Assembly (NCBI GenBank): GCA_965275905.1 | Contig: CBDHYJ010000050.1 | Coordinates: forward strand, 1 to 64,000 | Direction: 5' to 3' | Length of the DNA: 64,000 nt | Source: CBDAQD01 sp965275905 | GTDB taxonomy: Bacteria; Pseudomonadota; Alphaproteobacteria; Rhizobiales; JAJFHC01 | Part shown: positions 34,261 through 42,654 of the stretch, piece by piece | How positions within the stretch are numbered: the stretch's first letter is position 1 | Layout: every line of letters starts with the position of its first letter | Notes under the pieces: model-generated | Database searches by the model: none | Seen by the model: only the letters and a program-made list of their open reading frames with translations | What the model was told of the DNA's origin: nothing | Translations under genes and position numbers: made by a program

Positions 34261-35352
34261 TCACACGATGACGGTGTTTACCGGCCGGCGCAGAGACCGC
34301 GGCATCGACGGTCCGTAACCGTAGCGCACGACAAGGTTGGGTCTTCTGCCTCCGATACCCAACAGTGCCTGAAGCTCGCTTCTCACGGCGGGAACCTCTA
34401 CGGCCTGGTTGAGAAAAGCATTCTTCAATCCGTCAAGCGTCGCCCTGAGGGCGAAACGCTGGTATGCGCGGCCCGCATTGAACCAGCCTTGTCTGTCATC
34501 GGTGCTGGCAACGAAGACGATGATGCCCGCCGAAGTCCGGACATGCTCGACGTATTTCTCGTTCTCCGCCTCCTTGCTGAAGAAGAAGTCAAAGAGCGGG
34601 GGGCCAAGCCAGTCGGGAAGGGCCGGATTACCCGAAGACTCGCTGAACAGTCCGTCGCGAAGCCGGGCCGCCGTCGACGGATTGAACCGCACCCACTGCT
34701 TCAGTTCCCTTACGAAGGCCGGATCATCGACCTGGCGGCTGTTGCCGTCGATGACCAAGCTCAGGATCTCTTCGCTTCTGACCTTGTCGGTGACGACGAC
34801 TGCGTCGACCTCGTACCGTGTTGCCGCGCGCTTCAGTTTTTCAAGGATTCTTGTCGATACAGGCTTGGCATTGTACGCCGTGCGGCTGCACTGGCGGACG
34901 GTTATCGCCTGCAGAAGGTCGGACTGGCGGTTTCTGTCCGCATCCAGCGAAACCCGCGCCCGACCGTCCCCTGAACTGTCGAAGACCACATCGCCGGAGA
35001 ACCGTCGTGACCTCGCGGCAAGCATCAGGTTCTCCGCCGCGCATCCCAGACTTGCGTAAAGATGATGGTCATCCGGGTCCACGACAGGTGTCCGCCGCGT
35101 CAGGTCGGGCAGGATCTCGACGGCGTTCTCCCGGATCCGGAATTTCCAGGGTTGGGTGTTGTGGCCGTTTGCCGCCAGCGTGGCGAACCGGATGAGATCC
35201 TGGAGTTGCGGGGTTTCCGGCAGCGGGCGCGTCATCTCGGCAAGTGCGGCGCGGTAGGAGTCCCGTTCGCCGGCGCAGCCGACAAGTGCCGACGTTGCGA
35301 GGCATCCGGTGGAGCCAAGCAGAAATGTTCTCCGGTCCAACAAAGCCGCCAT
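34261..35352 (-). CDS. Tat-exported nitroreductase-family protein (Acg-like), possible lipoprotein
   Basis: About 363 residues from ATG 35352, which has CGGAGATGG upstream. The N-terminus MAALLDRRTFLLGSTGCL is a twin-arginine signal. It continues to SALVGCAGE, a lipobox-like end, so the product may be a Tat-dependent lipoprotein. The rest resembles the double nitroreductase fold of Acg-like proteins: FATLAANGHNTQPWKFRI (FMN-site type), CAAENLMLAARSRRF, the internal QCSRTAYNAKPV, and the C-terminal LGIGGRRPNLVVRYGYGPSMPRSLRRPV. Acg proteins can bind flavin tightly without classic reductase activity. Periplasmic location is inferred from the signal. Confidence 0.78.
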   Translation of the reverse strand: MAALLDRRTFLLGSTGCLATSALVGCAGERDSYRAALAEMTRPLPETPQLQDLIRFATLAANGHNTQPWKFRIRENAVEILPDLTRRTPVVDPDDHHLYASLGCAAENLMLAARSRRFSGDVVFDSSGDGRARVSLDADRNRQSDLLQAITVRQCSRTAYNAKPVSTRILEKLKRAATRYEVDAVVVTDKVRSEEILSLVIDGNSRQVDDPAFVRELKQWVRFNPSTAARLRDGLFSESSGNPALPDWLGPPLFDFFFSKEAENEKYVEHVRTSAGIIVFVASTDDRQGWFNAGRAYQRFALRATLDGLKNAFLNQAVEVPAVRSELQALLGIGGRRPNLVVRYGYGPSMPRSLRRPVNTVIV

Positions 35353-35567
35353 GGACCATCTCCGTTCGGGTGAATGCCCGGGAGCGTCCTTCGTCTGAGG
35401 CTGAGCGGCCTTGACCTCTGTCAATCTCAACTGCTTCCGCGGGAAGCCGGAGACACAGAAGCGGCCCGTCGGGCAAACCGCTTTGGCCTTGTCGAGGCGT
35501 CGCGGGCGCACTACCGTCCTGGGTGAGAGCCTATCACTCCACCTTCAACCGACAAAGGCGTGCGGCG

Positions 35568-36140
35568 ATGTCAGATACATCAACAATCGGCGAGCATCTC
35601 TCCAGACCCGAGATTGAGGCGGGTCTGCCGCATGTTCAGTCGTCTCCGCAAGACAACGGTGCTCTGGAGATGATCGTCGTTCGCCCTGGCGTTGACCAGA
35701 GGCGCGTGGTCGAAAGCTGTGATGTCAGCGCCGAGGGCGGGGTGCACGGTGATGCCTGGGCCGGCGGCTGCTGGCTCAGTCTGCCCGACGGCAGTCCCCA
35801 TCCCGATGTCCAGATCAGCTTGATCAATGCACGCCTCATCGACCTTCTTGCCCGAAGCCGGGACCGGTGGCCGCTTGCGGGAGATAATCTCTATGTCGAT
35901 CTCGATCTGTCGAAGGCGAACTTGCCGACGGGGCAGCGTCTGGCGATCGGCTCAGCGGTGCTTGAAGTCACGGCAGAGTGGCATGGGCCGTGCCAGAAGT
36001 TCGTGTCGCGCTATGGCGTTGCGGCCGCTCAGCACATGAACTCGCCGCTCGGCAAGGAGCAGCGTCTGCGCGGCATTTTCGCCAAGGTGGTTCAGGCAGG
36101 CACCGTTTCGGCCGGCGACCGCGTGCGCAAGATGGCCTGA
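35568..36140 (+). CDS. MOSC-domain protein
   Basis: A 190-residue protein from ATG 35568 (MSDTSTIGEHLSRPEIEAGL); the frame is open further upstream without a good ribosome site. The MOSC fold is recognised by EGGVHGDAWAG, a Leu/Asp-rich middle, WPLAGDNLYVDLDL, and the conserved EWHGPCQKFVSRYG with the reactive Cys. MOSC domains bind molybdenum cofactor or carry sulfur. The closest type is the short stand-alone YiiM-like protein, whose substrate is open. It is convergent with the phosphodiesterase gene. Confidence 0.8.
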   Translation: MSDTSTIGEHLSRPEIEAGLPHVQSSPQDNGALEMIVVRPGVDQRRVVESCDVSAEGGVHGDAWAGGCWLSLPDGSPHPDVQISLINARLIDLLARSRDRWPLAGDNLYVDLDLSKANLPTGQRLAIGSAVLEVTAEWHGPCQKFVSRYGVAAAQHMNSPLGKEQRLRGIFAKVVQAGTVSAGDRVRKMA

Positions 36141-36147
36141 CCGGCAA

Positions 36148-36972
36148 TTAGCCGACCAGGGCTTCTCGCGACCAGGCCTGGTAGGTGGGCGGCCCCTCGA
36201 CGCGAATTTCGCCATTGTAGCCAAATTCAATCATATGCACGGTGACGGACGGACCGTCCGTGATGATCAAGGCGTAGGCTTCCGGGAGATTGGAGCCGAG
36301 CAGCACCTTCCTTTCCGCAAAGCCCGCCCAGCCGGCGTGATTGGTTCCTCGCGGCGCACTTACCGGGACACCATGGAAGGAGCCGGTGAGCGGCTGGTGG
36401 CAATGTCCGAAGAAAATATGGGCAATCCGCTCGCGGTGAGCGGTGATCACCGCGCCAAACGATTTGGCATCAAGCAGCATGATCTCGTCGCAGGGGCCGA
36501 CATGCGTCGGAATCGGGTTGTGGTGCATGAACAGGAAGACCCGTTGCTCGGCCGACCGCAGCGCCGAGTCCAGCCAGGCACACCTGGTGGCACAATAGTG
36601 TCCGGCGTGGGTCTCCGGACCCCAGGTGTCGATCAGGATGCCGGTCGCATCTGAAAGATCGAAACGTTTCTGCACATGGCCGTCGGTATCGGCCAGATCC
36701 GGAAATACATCCAGGAAAGTCTCGCGGTCATCGTGATTGCCGATCGCAAGATGGACAGGAATGGGAATCTGCCCGATGCGGGCCTTCAACCGTTCGTAGT
36801 CGGGCCGTTCGCCCCAGTTCGAAAGATCGCCTGTGATGACAACAGCTTCGGCATCGGGATGATGCTCCAGTGCGTGCGCGAGCGCGCGCTCGAAATTCGC
36901 ATTCGGGTCACGGCCGCTGACTGTTTCGCCGGGCGTGGTCAGGTGAATATCCGTCAGTTGAATGAGCTTCAT
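36148..36972 (-). CDS. GpdQ-like metallophosphodiesterase
   Basis: A 274-residue cytoplasmic binuclear metallophosphoesterase. Motifs are TDIHL (Asp8, His10), VVITGDLSNWG, IGNHDDR, FMHHNPIP and the C-terminal HIFFGHCHQP with metal-binding histidines. The family includes the glycerophosphodiesterase GpdQ and cyclic-nucleotide phosphodiesterases (CpdA). The position after a Ugp-like uptake operon favours cleavage of an imported glycerophosphodiester or similar phosphate diester. It is the last gene of the operon; a hairpin (37034-37057) separates it from the binding-protein gene. Confidence 0.85.
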   Translation of the reverse strand: MKLIQLTDIHLTTPGETVSGRDPNANFERALAHALEHHPDAEAVVITGDLSNWGERPDYERLKARIGQIPIPVHLAIGNHDDRETFLDVFPDLADTDGHVQKRFDLSDATGILIDTWGPETHAGHYCATRCAWLDSALRSAEQRVFLFMHHNPIPTHVGPCDEIMLLDAKSFGAVITAHRERIAHIFFGHCHQPLTGSFHGVPVSAPRGTNHAGWAGFAERKVLLGSNLPEAYALIITDGPSVTVHMIEFGYNGEIRVEGPPTYQAWSREALVG

Positions 36973-37033
36973 GATCGTTTCCGCTGGCTGGCGCCCGGAT
37001 TCGGTGGGGTTTGGCGCGACTTGAAGGGGAGAC

Positions 37034-37057
37034 GGGGCGGAACTGGAATTCCGCCCC
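37034..37057 (-). terminator. Hairpin between binding-protein and phosphodiesterase genes
   Basis: GGGGCGGAA (37034-37042) pairs with TTCCGCCCC (37049-37057) around a 6-nt loop, in the 97-bp gap after the binding protein. No clear T-run on the transcribed side. Such hairpins often protect or partly terminate transcripts of highly expressed binding-protein genes. Confidence 0.5.
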
Positions 37058-37069
37058 GGGCGCGGTGTG

Positions 37070-38326
37070 TCAGGAGCCGGACGGAAGCATGTCGGAGACT
37101 TCTTCCACCAGTTCCTTCTGCAGAGACTTCATGTCGTCCTGGTCGCCGGTGACGATGCTCTCCATGCCGTCATAGATGACCTGCGTAATCGCAAGGCCCT
37201 TGTCGCCCGGATAGGCAAGCCAGTCGCGCAGCAGCGGCAGCTGATCGACGGCGGTCTGCTTGTTCGGGTTCTGCTTGTAGAAATCAGCAAGGATGATCTC
37301 GTTGGCAGCCTTGTTCGGCGGCATGTAACCGGTCGTGCGGGCGACAGCCGCAGCGCCTTCACCGGACGTGATGAACTTTAGCCAGGCCCATGCTGCCTCA
37401 AGTTTCTTCGGATCCTCCGACTGCGATACGAGCATGGCCGCGTTGCCGCCGGCCGGCAGGCCTTTCGGCTTGCCCGCGATGCCCGGGAACGGACCGGTCT
37501 TCAGTTCGAAGTCACCCTTCGCCCGTTCGACAGCGCCGAGGGCCGACGTCGACCAGTACAGCATTGCGACTTCGCCGGCAGAGAACGACGCAAGAGCCTC
37601 TTTCCACTTCAGGTTCTTCATGTCGCAGCCGCGGAAGATCTTCTTCATTGTCTCCAGCGAGGTCAGGCCTTCCTGTCCGGCCATGTTGAATTGACCGGCC
37701 TTGATGATAGGGGCGTCCTGCGTCCACATCAGGGCCTGGGCAAACCAGTTGCCGGTGATGTTCCAGCCCCAGAAGACCGGGTTCTTGACGCCTTTCGCCT
37801 TCATCGTCTTGCAGGCGTCCACGACCTCTTCCCAGTTCGTCGGCAGCTTGGTGATGCCGGCCTTTTTCAACAGGTCCATGTTGTAGTAGCCGACCGGCAG
37901 CGAAACCGAGAACGGCAGTCCGTGAACCTTGCTGCCGAAGGTCGAGAGATTGAGCATGGCCGCGTGATAGCCATCCTTGGCGAAGTCCTGCTCCTTGGCG
38001 ATAAACGGTTCGAGCGACTTGGCGATCCCCTTCTCGACGAGAATGGCCTGGCGGTTCAGTCCCTGCATCGTGACATCCGGAAGGTTACCGGAAACCGCTT
38101 CGCGCAGGATCGTGTTCGTGCCGTCCTCGTAGCTTTCGTAAGTGGCGCGGAATTTGATCTCGATATTGGGGTGCGCTTCATTGAATTTCGGCATGATCGC
38201 CTTGTAGGTCACATCGAACAGATGTGAATAGGGATAAGCGAATTCGATGGTGACCTTATCCTCGGCTTGCGCCGTAGCGGTAAAGCCTGCCACCATGATG
38301 GCGGCGAGGGTGAGCATTCGTTTCAC
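37070..38326 (-). CDS. ABC importer periplasmic binding protein, UgpB-like
   Basis: About 418 residues from a GTG at 38326 with AGGAG 9 bp upstream (MKRMLTLAAIMVAG start; the longer frame lacks support). The signal peptide is MLTLAAIMVAGFTATAQAE. The mature protein belongs to extracellular solute-binding family 1: IEFAYPYSHLFDVTYKAIMP, LPDVTMQGLNRQAILVEKG, PFSVSLPVGYYNMDLLKKAG and the late TTGYMPPNKAAN, similar to UgpB. It captures the substrate in the periplasm for the two permeases upstream. With a phosphodiesterase in the operon, glycerol-3-phosphate or a glycerophosphodiester is the likeliest ligand, but other phosphate esters are possible. Confidence 0.88.
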   Translation of the reverse strand: MKRMLTLAAIMVAGFTATAQAEDKVTIEFAYPYSHLFDVTYKAIMPKFNEAHPNIEIKFRATYESYEDGTNTILREAVSGNLPDVTMQGLNRQAILVEKGIAKSLEPFIAKEQDFAKDGYHAAMLNLSTFGSKVHGLPFSVSLPVGYYNMDLLKKAGITKLPTNWEEVVDACKTMKAKGVKNPVFWGWNITGNWFAQALMWTQDAPIIKAGQFNMAGQEGLTSLETMKKIFRGCDMKNLKWKEALASFSAGEVAMLYWSTSALGAVERAKGDFELKTGPFPGIAGKPKGLPAGGNAAMLVSQSEDPKKLEAAWAWLKFITSGEGAAAVARTTGYMPPNKAANEIILADFYKQNPNKQTAVDQLPLLRDWLAYPGDKGLAITQVIYDGMESIVTGDQDDMKSLQKELVEEVSDMLPSGS

Positions 38327-38449
38327 GACTGTGTCTCCTTTGCTTGATGGGGCGCTCCGGTCGGTTGGCAGACAGCCCGGAGCGTCCCGGTCTTTTCGGC
38401 TGGCGCCGATTTCCCCCCGAACCATGTTTGTCCGGGAACTCTGGCTCAC

Positions 38450-39430
38450 CTACTTCATTCCGGTGAGTGTGATCCCTTCGATAAAGCGGCGTTGAGCGAG
38501 CAGAAACGCAACAATGAGCGGGGTGACAATGATTGTCGCCGTAGCCATCATCGGGCCCCAGAAACTGCCGTCAGCATCGCCCTTGAACTCGCGCAGGCCG
38601 AGCGGGGGCGTGAACAGGTCGCGATCGCCGGTGATAACGATGCGCGGCCAGAAGTAATCGTTCCAGTGCGCCACAACCGAGAAGATGGCAAAGGCCAGCA
38701 GTGCGGGAACGGCCGTCGGCAGCATGACGCGCCAGACAATCGAAAACTCGTTCATACCGTCCATGCGCGCCGCATCGATCAGGTCGTCAGGCACGGTCAT
38801 GAAGAACTGGCGCATCAGGAAAATGCCGAACACGGATATGGTCCACGGAACGATCAGTGCGGCATAGGTATTCGTCAGCCCGACCTTCGAGAGCATGATG
38901 TAAAGCGGCAGTGCAATGGCGTGGACGGGAATGAGCAGGCAGAACAGGACGAGGGCGAAGACGACGTCGCGCCCCCAGAACCGGAGTTTGGCAAGGGCGT
39001 AGGCGCAGGGCAGGGCAACCAGCACCTGGATCAGGAAGATGGAGACGGTGACAATGACGCCGTTCAGCAGGTAACGCAGCAACGGAGCCTCGCTGAAAGC
39101 CTTCGAGTAATTGAAGACCACGGGCCGCATCGTGCAGCCGGCAGTCACTTCCTCCATGATCGCCGCGCGCACGGCACTGTCATCCAGCCCGGGAAAACGG
39201 GACCGGGCGGCGGCGATGTCGTCGCGGTCGGGCTCGCCGAGCTTGACGCATCGCTCGTCGGCCATGGGCGCCTGTGCACCGAAGAAGCCCCCGACATTTC
39301 GCTCGATTTCGCTGGGTGACTTCAGCGAGTAGGACAGCATGATGTAGAACGGGAGGAAGACGACGAGCGCACCCAGGAGAAGCACGGCGTGTTTCCCGAT
39401 TTCGCCGGGTATCGTCGCGCGCCCGGTCAT
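38450..39430 (-). CDS. ABC importer permease, UgpE-like, with enlarged periplasmic loop
   Basis: A 326-residue inner-membrane permease. Helix 1 (AVLLLGALVVFLPFYIML) is followed by an unusually long, charged periplasmic loop (about residues 40-110) carrying Cys61 and Cys99, before helix 2 (LLNGVIVTVSIFLIQVLVALP). The rest is normal: the EAA-type coupling loop DDLIDAARMDGMNEFSIVWRVMLP and final helices near GPMMATATIIVTPLIVAFLL. It overlaps the UgpA-like gene by 4 bp. The two loop cysteines could form a disulfide. The extra loop relative to E. coli UgpE is judged from memory. Confidence 0.88.
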   Translation of the reverse strand: MTGRATIPGEIGKHAVLLLGALVVFLPFYIMLSYSLKSPSEIERNVGGFFGAQAPMADERCVKLGEPDRDDIAAARSRFPGLDDSAVRAAIMEEVTAGCTMRPVVFNYSKAFSEAPLLRYLLNGVIVTVSIFLIQVLVALPCAYALAKLRFWGRDVVFALVLFCLLIPVHAIALPLYIMLSKVGLTNTYAALIVPWTISVFGIFLMRQFFMTVPDDLIDAARMDGMNEFSIVWRVMLPTAVPALLAFAIFSVVAHWNDYFWPRIVITGDRDLFTPPLGLREFKGDADGSFWGPMMATATIIVTPLIVAFLLAQRRFIEGITLTGMK

Positions 39431-40350
39431 TGGTAGTGGACCTTGCGGTCGACCAGCCGGTGCTGGAGGAATGTCAGCACCAGCACGAAGCCGAGGAATA
39501 CGATCGTGATGGCCGAGCCGATCCCGATCAGGTTTTCACGGATGCCCTTCTCGAACAGGGCGTACATCATGACGTAGGTGGATCGCGAGGGCCCGCCCTC
39601 CGTCAGTGCCTCGACCGTATCGAACACCTGGAAGGAGCGGATTGTTGTGATCGTGACGACGAACACCGTGGTTGGTCCGAGCATCGGCCAGGTGACGAGC
39701 CGGAACCGGTCCCAGGCCGATCTGGCGCCATCCATTTCGGCGGCGTGGTACAGCTCACGCGGAATCGACGTCAGGCCGGCCAGGTAGAGCACCATGTTGA
39801 ACCCGAAGGCCTGCCAGATCCCGATAAAGCAGATCGTCCAGATCGCGTAATGCTTGTTGCCGAGCCATAGCGGGAAGCTGTCCTCGCAGCCTCGTGCGAA
39901 CCAGTCCCACGCATGAAGCCAGGACCAGCCGCAGAATGATGTCAGCGTGTCGTTTATGATGCCGATGGTCGGGTGCAGCGTGAACTCCCAGACGATCGCC
40001 ATGGCGAGCAATGCCGCCATCACGGGGAGAAAGTAGACCGTCTTGTAGAAATCGCCGCCGACCCGGACCGAACCGATCAGGATCGCAGCGCCGAGCCCCA
40101 GCGCGACGGAAACGGGCACGACAAAGAGGACGTAGGTTGCCGTCGCCCAGAGCATCTTCTTGTAGGTCGACCGGCCGACCATGCGCTCGTAATTCTCGGT
40201 GCCCACCCAGTTGAAACTGGTGTTTCCAAGGGAGTAGTCGGTGAAGGACAGCCCGGCGGCGATGAAGACCGGAACGATCAGAATCACGATCATCAGGATG
40301 ATCGCCGGCAACACGAACCAATAGCCGGCCGCAGTCTTGTGCGCCGCCAT
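39427..40350 (-). CDS. ABC importer permease, UgpA-like
   Basis: A 307-residue permease from ATG 40350 (MAAHKTAAGYWFVLPAIIL), 4 bp after the ATPase stop. Six helices: the first at about 10-35; the middle ones around WATATYVLFVVPVSVALGLGAAI and FYKTVYFLPVMAALLAMAIVW; and the EAA loop ELYHAAEMDGARSAWDRFRLVTWP. It has a periplasmic insertion with several Cys and Trp residues near FCGWSWLHAWDWFARGCEDSF. It pairs with the UgpE-like permease to form the channel. The substrate is shared with the binding protein. Confidence 0.88.
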   Translation of the reverse strand: MAAHKTAAGYWFVLPAIILMIVILIVPVFIAAGLSFTDYSLGNTSFNWVGTENYERMVGRSTYKKMLWATATYVLFVVPVSVALGLGAAILIGSVRVGGDFYKTVYFLPVMAALLAMAIVWEFTLHPTIGIINDTLTSFCGWSWLHAWDWFARGCEDSFPLWLGNKHYAIWTICFIGIWQAFGFNMVLYLAGLTSIPRELYHAAEMDGARSAWDRFRLVTWPMLGPTTVFVVTITTIRSFQVFDTVEALTEGGPSRSTYVMMYALFEKGIRENLIGIGSAITIVFLGFVLVLTFLQHRLVDRKVHYQ

Positions 40351-40354
40351 GCCG

Positions 40355-41485
40355 TCAGGCTCCCGCAAACATGAGGCGACTGTTGTCCTCCGCGAAAGCC
40401 ATGGCTGCTCCCGGCCGGGCGCTAAGATGAATTTCGGAACCGATGGAAATCGAAGCGGCGTCTTCGGGCAGGAAGCGCGCAATGCCGCGATGTCCGGTGC
40501 CGTTGAGCTGTCCGTAGAGAAAGAAGTCCGCGCCCAGGTTTTCCTTATGCGTGACGGTGAACGGCCAGACGTCGTTGCCTGCGGTTGAGTCGGCGGGCAG
40601 GAGATGTTCCGGACGGATTCCGATGTGCACAGATTTCGTTTCGGCCGGCAGGCGCCTGTTCAGGGGCGCGCCGAGGACGGTCACGCGCCCGTCGCTGTCG
40701 ACCGCGCCCGGCAGGATGTTGATCTTGGGGCTGCCGACGAATTCGGCCACCCGGCGGTCGCTTGGGTTGCCGTATACCTCTTCGGGCGCATCGAGCTGAA
40801 GCAGCCCGCCGTCGATCATGACCGCCATTCGGTCGGACATCGTGAGCGCTTCGGCCTGGTCATGGGTCACGTAGACGAACGTTGCGCCGAGCGCGCGGTG
40901 CAGTTCGGCGAGTTCTGCGCGCATATGCACCCGGAGCGCGGCGTCGAGATTGGACAACGGCTCGTCCATCAAGAACGCGACCGGTTTGCGCACCATCGCC
41001 CGTCCGAGTGCCGCGCGTTGCCGCTGGCCGCCGGAAAGCTGGCCGGGCTTGCGGTCGAGCAATGCCTCGATACGCAGGATCTCGGCGGTCTGCCTGACCT
41101 GATCCATGAGGTCCAGATGCTTCTGCCGCGCAATCAACGGACCCAGTATCGGCAGCCTTTCGCCGAAGCTCAGGTCCCTCAGCCGCAGCGGGGTCAGCAT
41201 GTTTTCCGCCACCGTCAGGTGCGGGTAAAGCGCGTAGGACTGAAAGACCATCGCGAGGTTGCGGTCGGCCGCGCGGACGGTGTTTACCGTCCGGTCTCCG
41301 ATGCGCACGTCGCCGGTGTCCTGGGCCTCCAGGCCCGCCAGAATGCGCAGAAGCGTGGACTTGCCGCATCCGGACGGTCCGACGAGCGTCAGAAATTCGC
41401 TGTCCTCGATGGTCAGATCGATGCTGTTCAGCACGCGGGTCTCGCCGAATGATTTCTCGATCCCGGAAAGTGCAATGGTCGCCAT
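40355..41485 (-). CDS. ABC importer ATPase, UgpC/MalK-like
   Basis: A 376-residue ATPase from ATG 41485 (MATIALSGIEKSFGETRVL). Walker A LVGPSGCGKSTLLR, Q-loop MVFQSYALYPHLTV, signature LSGGQRQRAALGRAMV, Walker B FLMDEPLSNLDA and H-loop YVTHDQAEAL are all present. A C-terminal regulatory OB-fold part contains SVHIGIRPEHLLPA and GSEIHLSARPG. It is the first gene of the operon and sits divergent from a LysR gene across 155 bp. It energises the two Ugp-like permeases. Confidence 0.92.
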   Translation of the reverse strand: MATIALSGIEKSFGETRVLNSIDLTIEDSEFLTLVGPSGCGKSTLLRILAGLEAQDTGDVRIGDRTVNTVRAADRNLAMVFQSYALYPHLTVAENMLTPLRLRDLSFGERLPILGPLIARQKHLDLMDQVRQTAEILRIEALLDRKPGQLSGGQRQRAALGRAMVRKPVAFLMDEPLSNLDAALRVHMRAELAELHRALGATFVYVTHDQAEALTMSDRMAVMIDGGLLQLDAPEEVYGNPSDRRVAEFVGSPKINILPGAVDSDGRVTVLGAPLNRRLPAETKSVHIGIRPEHLLPADSTAGNDVWPFTVTHKENLGADFFLYGQLNGTGHRGIARFLPEDAASISIGSEIHLSARPGAAMAFAEDNSRLMFAGA

Positions 41486-41553
41486 CGACGAGTTCCGCCT
41501 GTTCACTGCGCCTGATTGAGGCGGAACGAGTAACAAGAACCGTTAACAGCGAT

Positions 41554-41574
41554 GTGACGTCATATAAGTGTCAC
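41554..41574. promoter_or_regulatory. LysR-type operator candidate GTGAC-N11-GTCAC
   Basis: A 5-bp perfect dyad with 11-nt spacing, embodying the T-N11-A pattern bound by LysR proteins. It lies in the 155-bp gap between the divergent LysR and UgpC-like genes. A second weak dyad, TAAC-N7-GTTA (41531-41545), is nearby. Confidence 0.5.
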
Positions 41575-41640
41575 TAATGTTCACAACAGTATCCACAGAG
41601 CGTCAGATCCGTGCCGCGGAGTCCGGAACAGAGTCGTCAA

Positions 41641-42528
41641 GTGAAACCAAGCCCTTATCAGATCACCGCCTTCACGCACGCAGCACGGGAACGCAGCTTC
41701 TCCAGGGCGGCGGCCGTCCTGGGCGTCACCCAGTCTTCGATAACGCAGCACGTCGCGAAGCTTGAGCGGATCGTCGGTGCGCAGCTCTTTGTCCGTCGCC
41801 GCGATGGTCTCGAACTGACAACAGCGGCACGCGAACTGTTCGAGATTTCAGACCGCCTGCGGACGCTTGAACAGCTCATCGAGGAAAAGATCGAAGACTA
41901 CAGCGAACTCTCGACCGGTCATCTCCGTGTTATCGCGAATGCGCCGAGACCCTCCATGCCGATGATCGCGCGCTATACGGCTCTTTATCCGCAGGTGCAG
42001 ATAAAATTCAGCCTTGTCGACTGGACGCGGGCGATGCACCAGCTGCGGGAGCGTGAAGTCGACGTGGCGGTCGTGACCGAGCCGGACGCTGTCGAGGGCT
42101 TCTACGTCCGCAGGATCGGCACGACGCGATACAAGGCCCACGTGCGGCGCGATCACCCGCTTGCGGGACGAAAGTCTCTCTCCTTACGCGAACTGGAGCA
42201 TGAGATGATCATCCTTCCCGAGGACGGTTCGTTTACCCAGCGCGTTGTCCGCGGCAAGGCGGCCGAACTCGGCATTACGTTTTCCAGGGTGATCAAGACA
42301 ACCACATTCCCGGTCGTGAAGGAGGCGGTCCTCCACGGTGTGGGTGTCGGGTTGATGCTTGAAGACAGTCTTTTCCCATCCACCAATCTCGTTGCGATCA
42401 CCGTTGAGGAAATGCGCGAGACCTACGGGAACTGCCTCGTGACGCCTCCCGACAAGCGCGATCTCCGGCTTGTAAGGAGTTTCATTGAAGTGGCGACCGA
42501 CATTGCCGAGACTGCTTTTGCGGTTTGA
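41641..42528 (+). CDS. LysR-family regulator of the Ugp-like operon
   Basis: About 295 residues from a GTG at 41641 (VKPSPYQITAFTHAARERSF); the frame also offers a GTG at 41611 that would add ten residues. The helix-turn-helix is AARERSFSRAAAVLGVTQSSITQHVAKLERIVGAQLF. The effector domain contains GHLRVIANAPRPSMPMIARY and the later VKEAVLHGVGVGLMLEDSLFP. Divergent transcription from the ABC operon and the operator-like dyad in between imply that it controls that operon. The inducer is unknown. Confidence 0.85.
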   Translation: MKPSPYQITAFTHAARERSFSRAAAVLGVTQSSITQHVAKLERIVGAQLFVRRRDGLELTTAARELFEISDRLRTLEQLIEEKIEDYSELSTGHLRVIANAPRPSMPMIARYTALYPQVQIKFSLVDWTRAMHQLREREVDVAVVTEPDAVEGFYVRRIGTTRYKAHVRRDHPLAGRKSLSLRELEHEMIILPEDGSFTQRVVRGKAAELGITFSRVIKTTTFPVVKEAVLHGVGVGLMLEDSLFPSTNLVAITVEEMRETYGNCLVTPPDKRDLRLVRSFIEVATDIAETAFAV

Positions 42529-42654
42529 CAACAATGTCAGGCTGCCATGATCGGCTTGCCATCACGGAGCGATCACCAATCCGTGCATTGAATTCGCGCC
42601 AATCGGCTCCTTTATCTGCATACTGAGGACATCAGCGGAGGGAGGTGGACAGTC

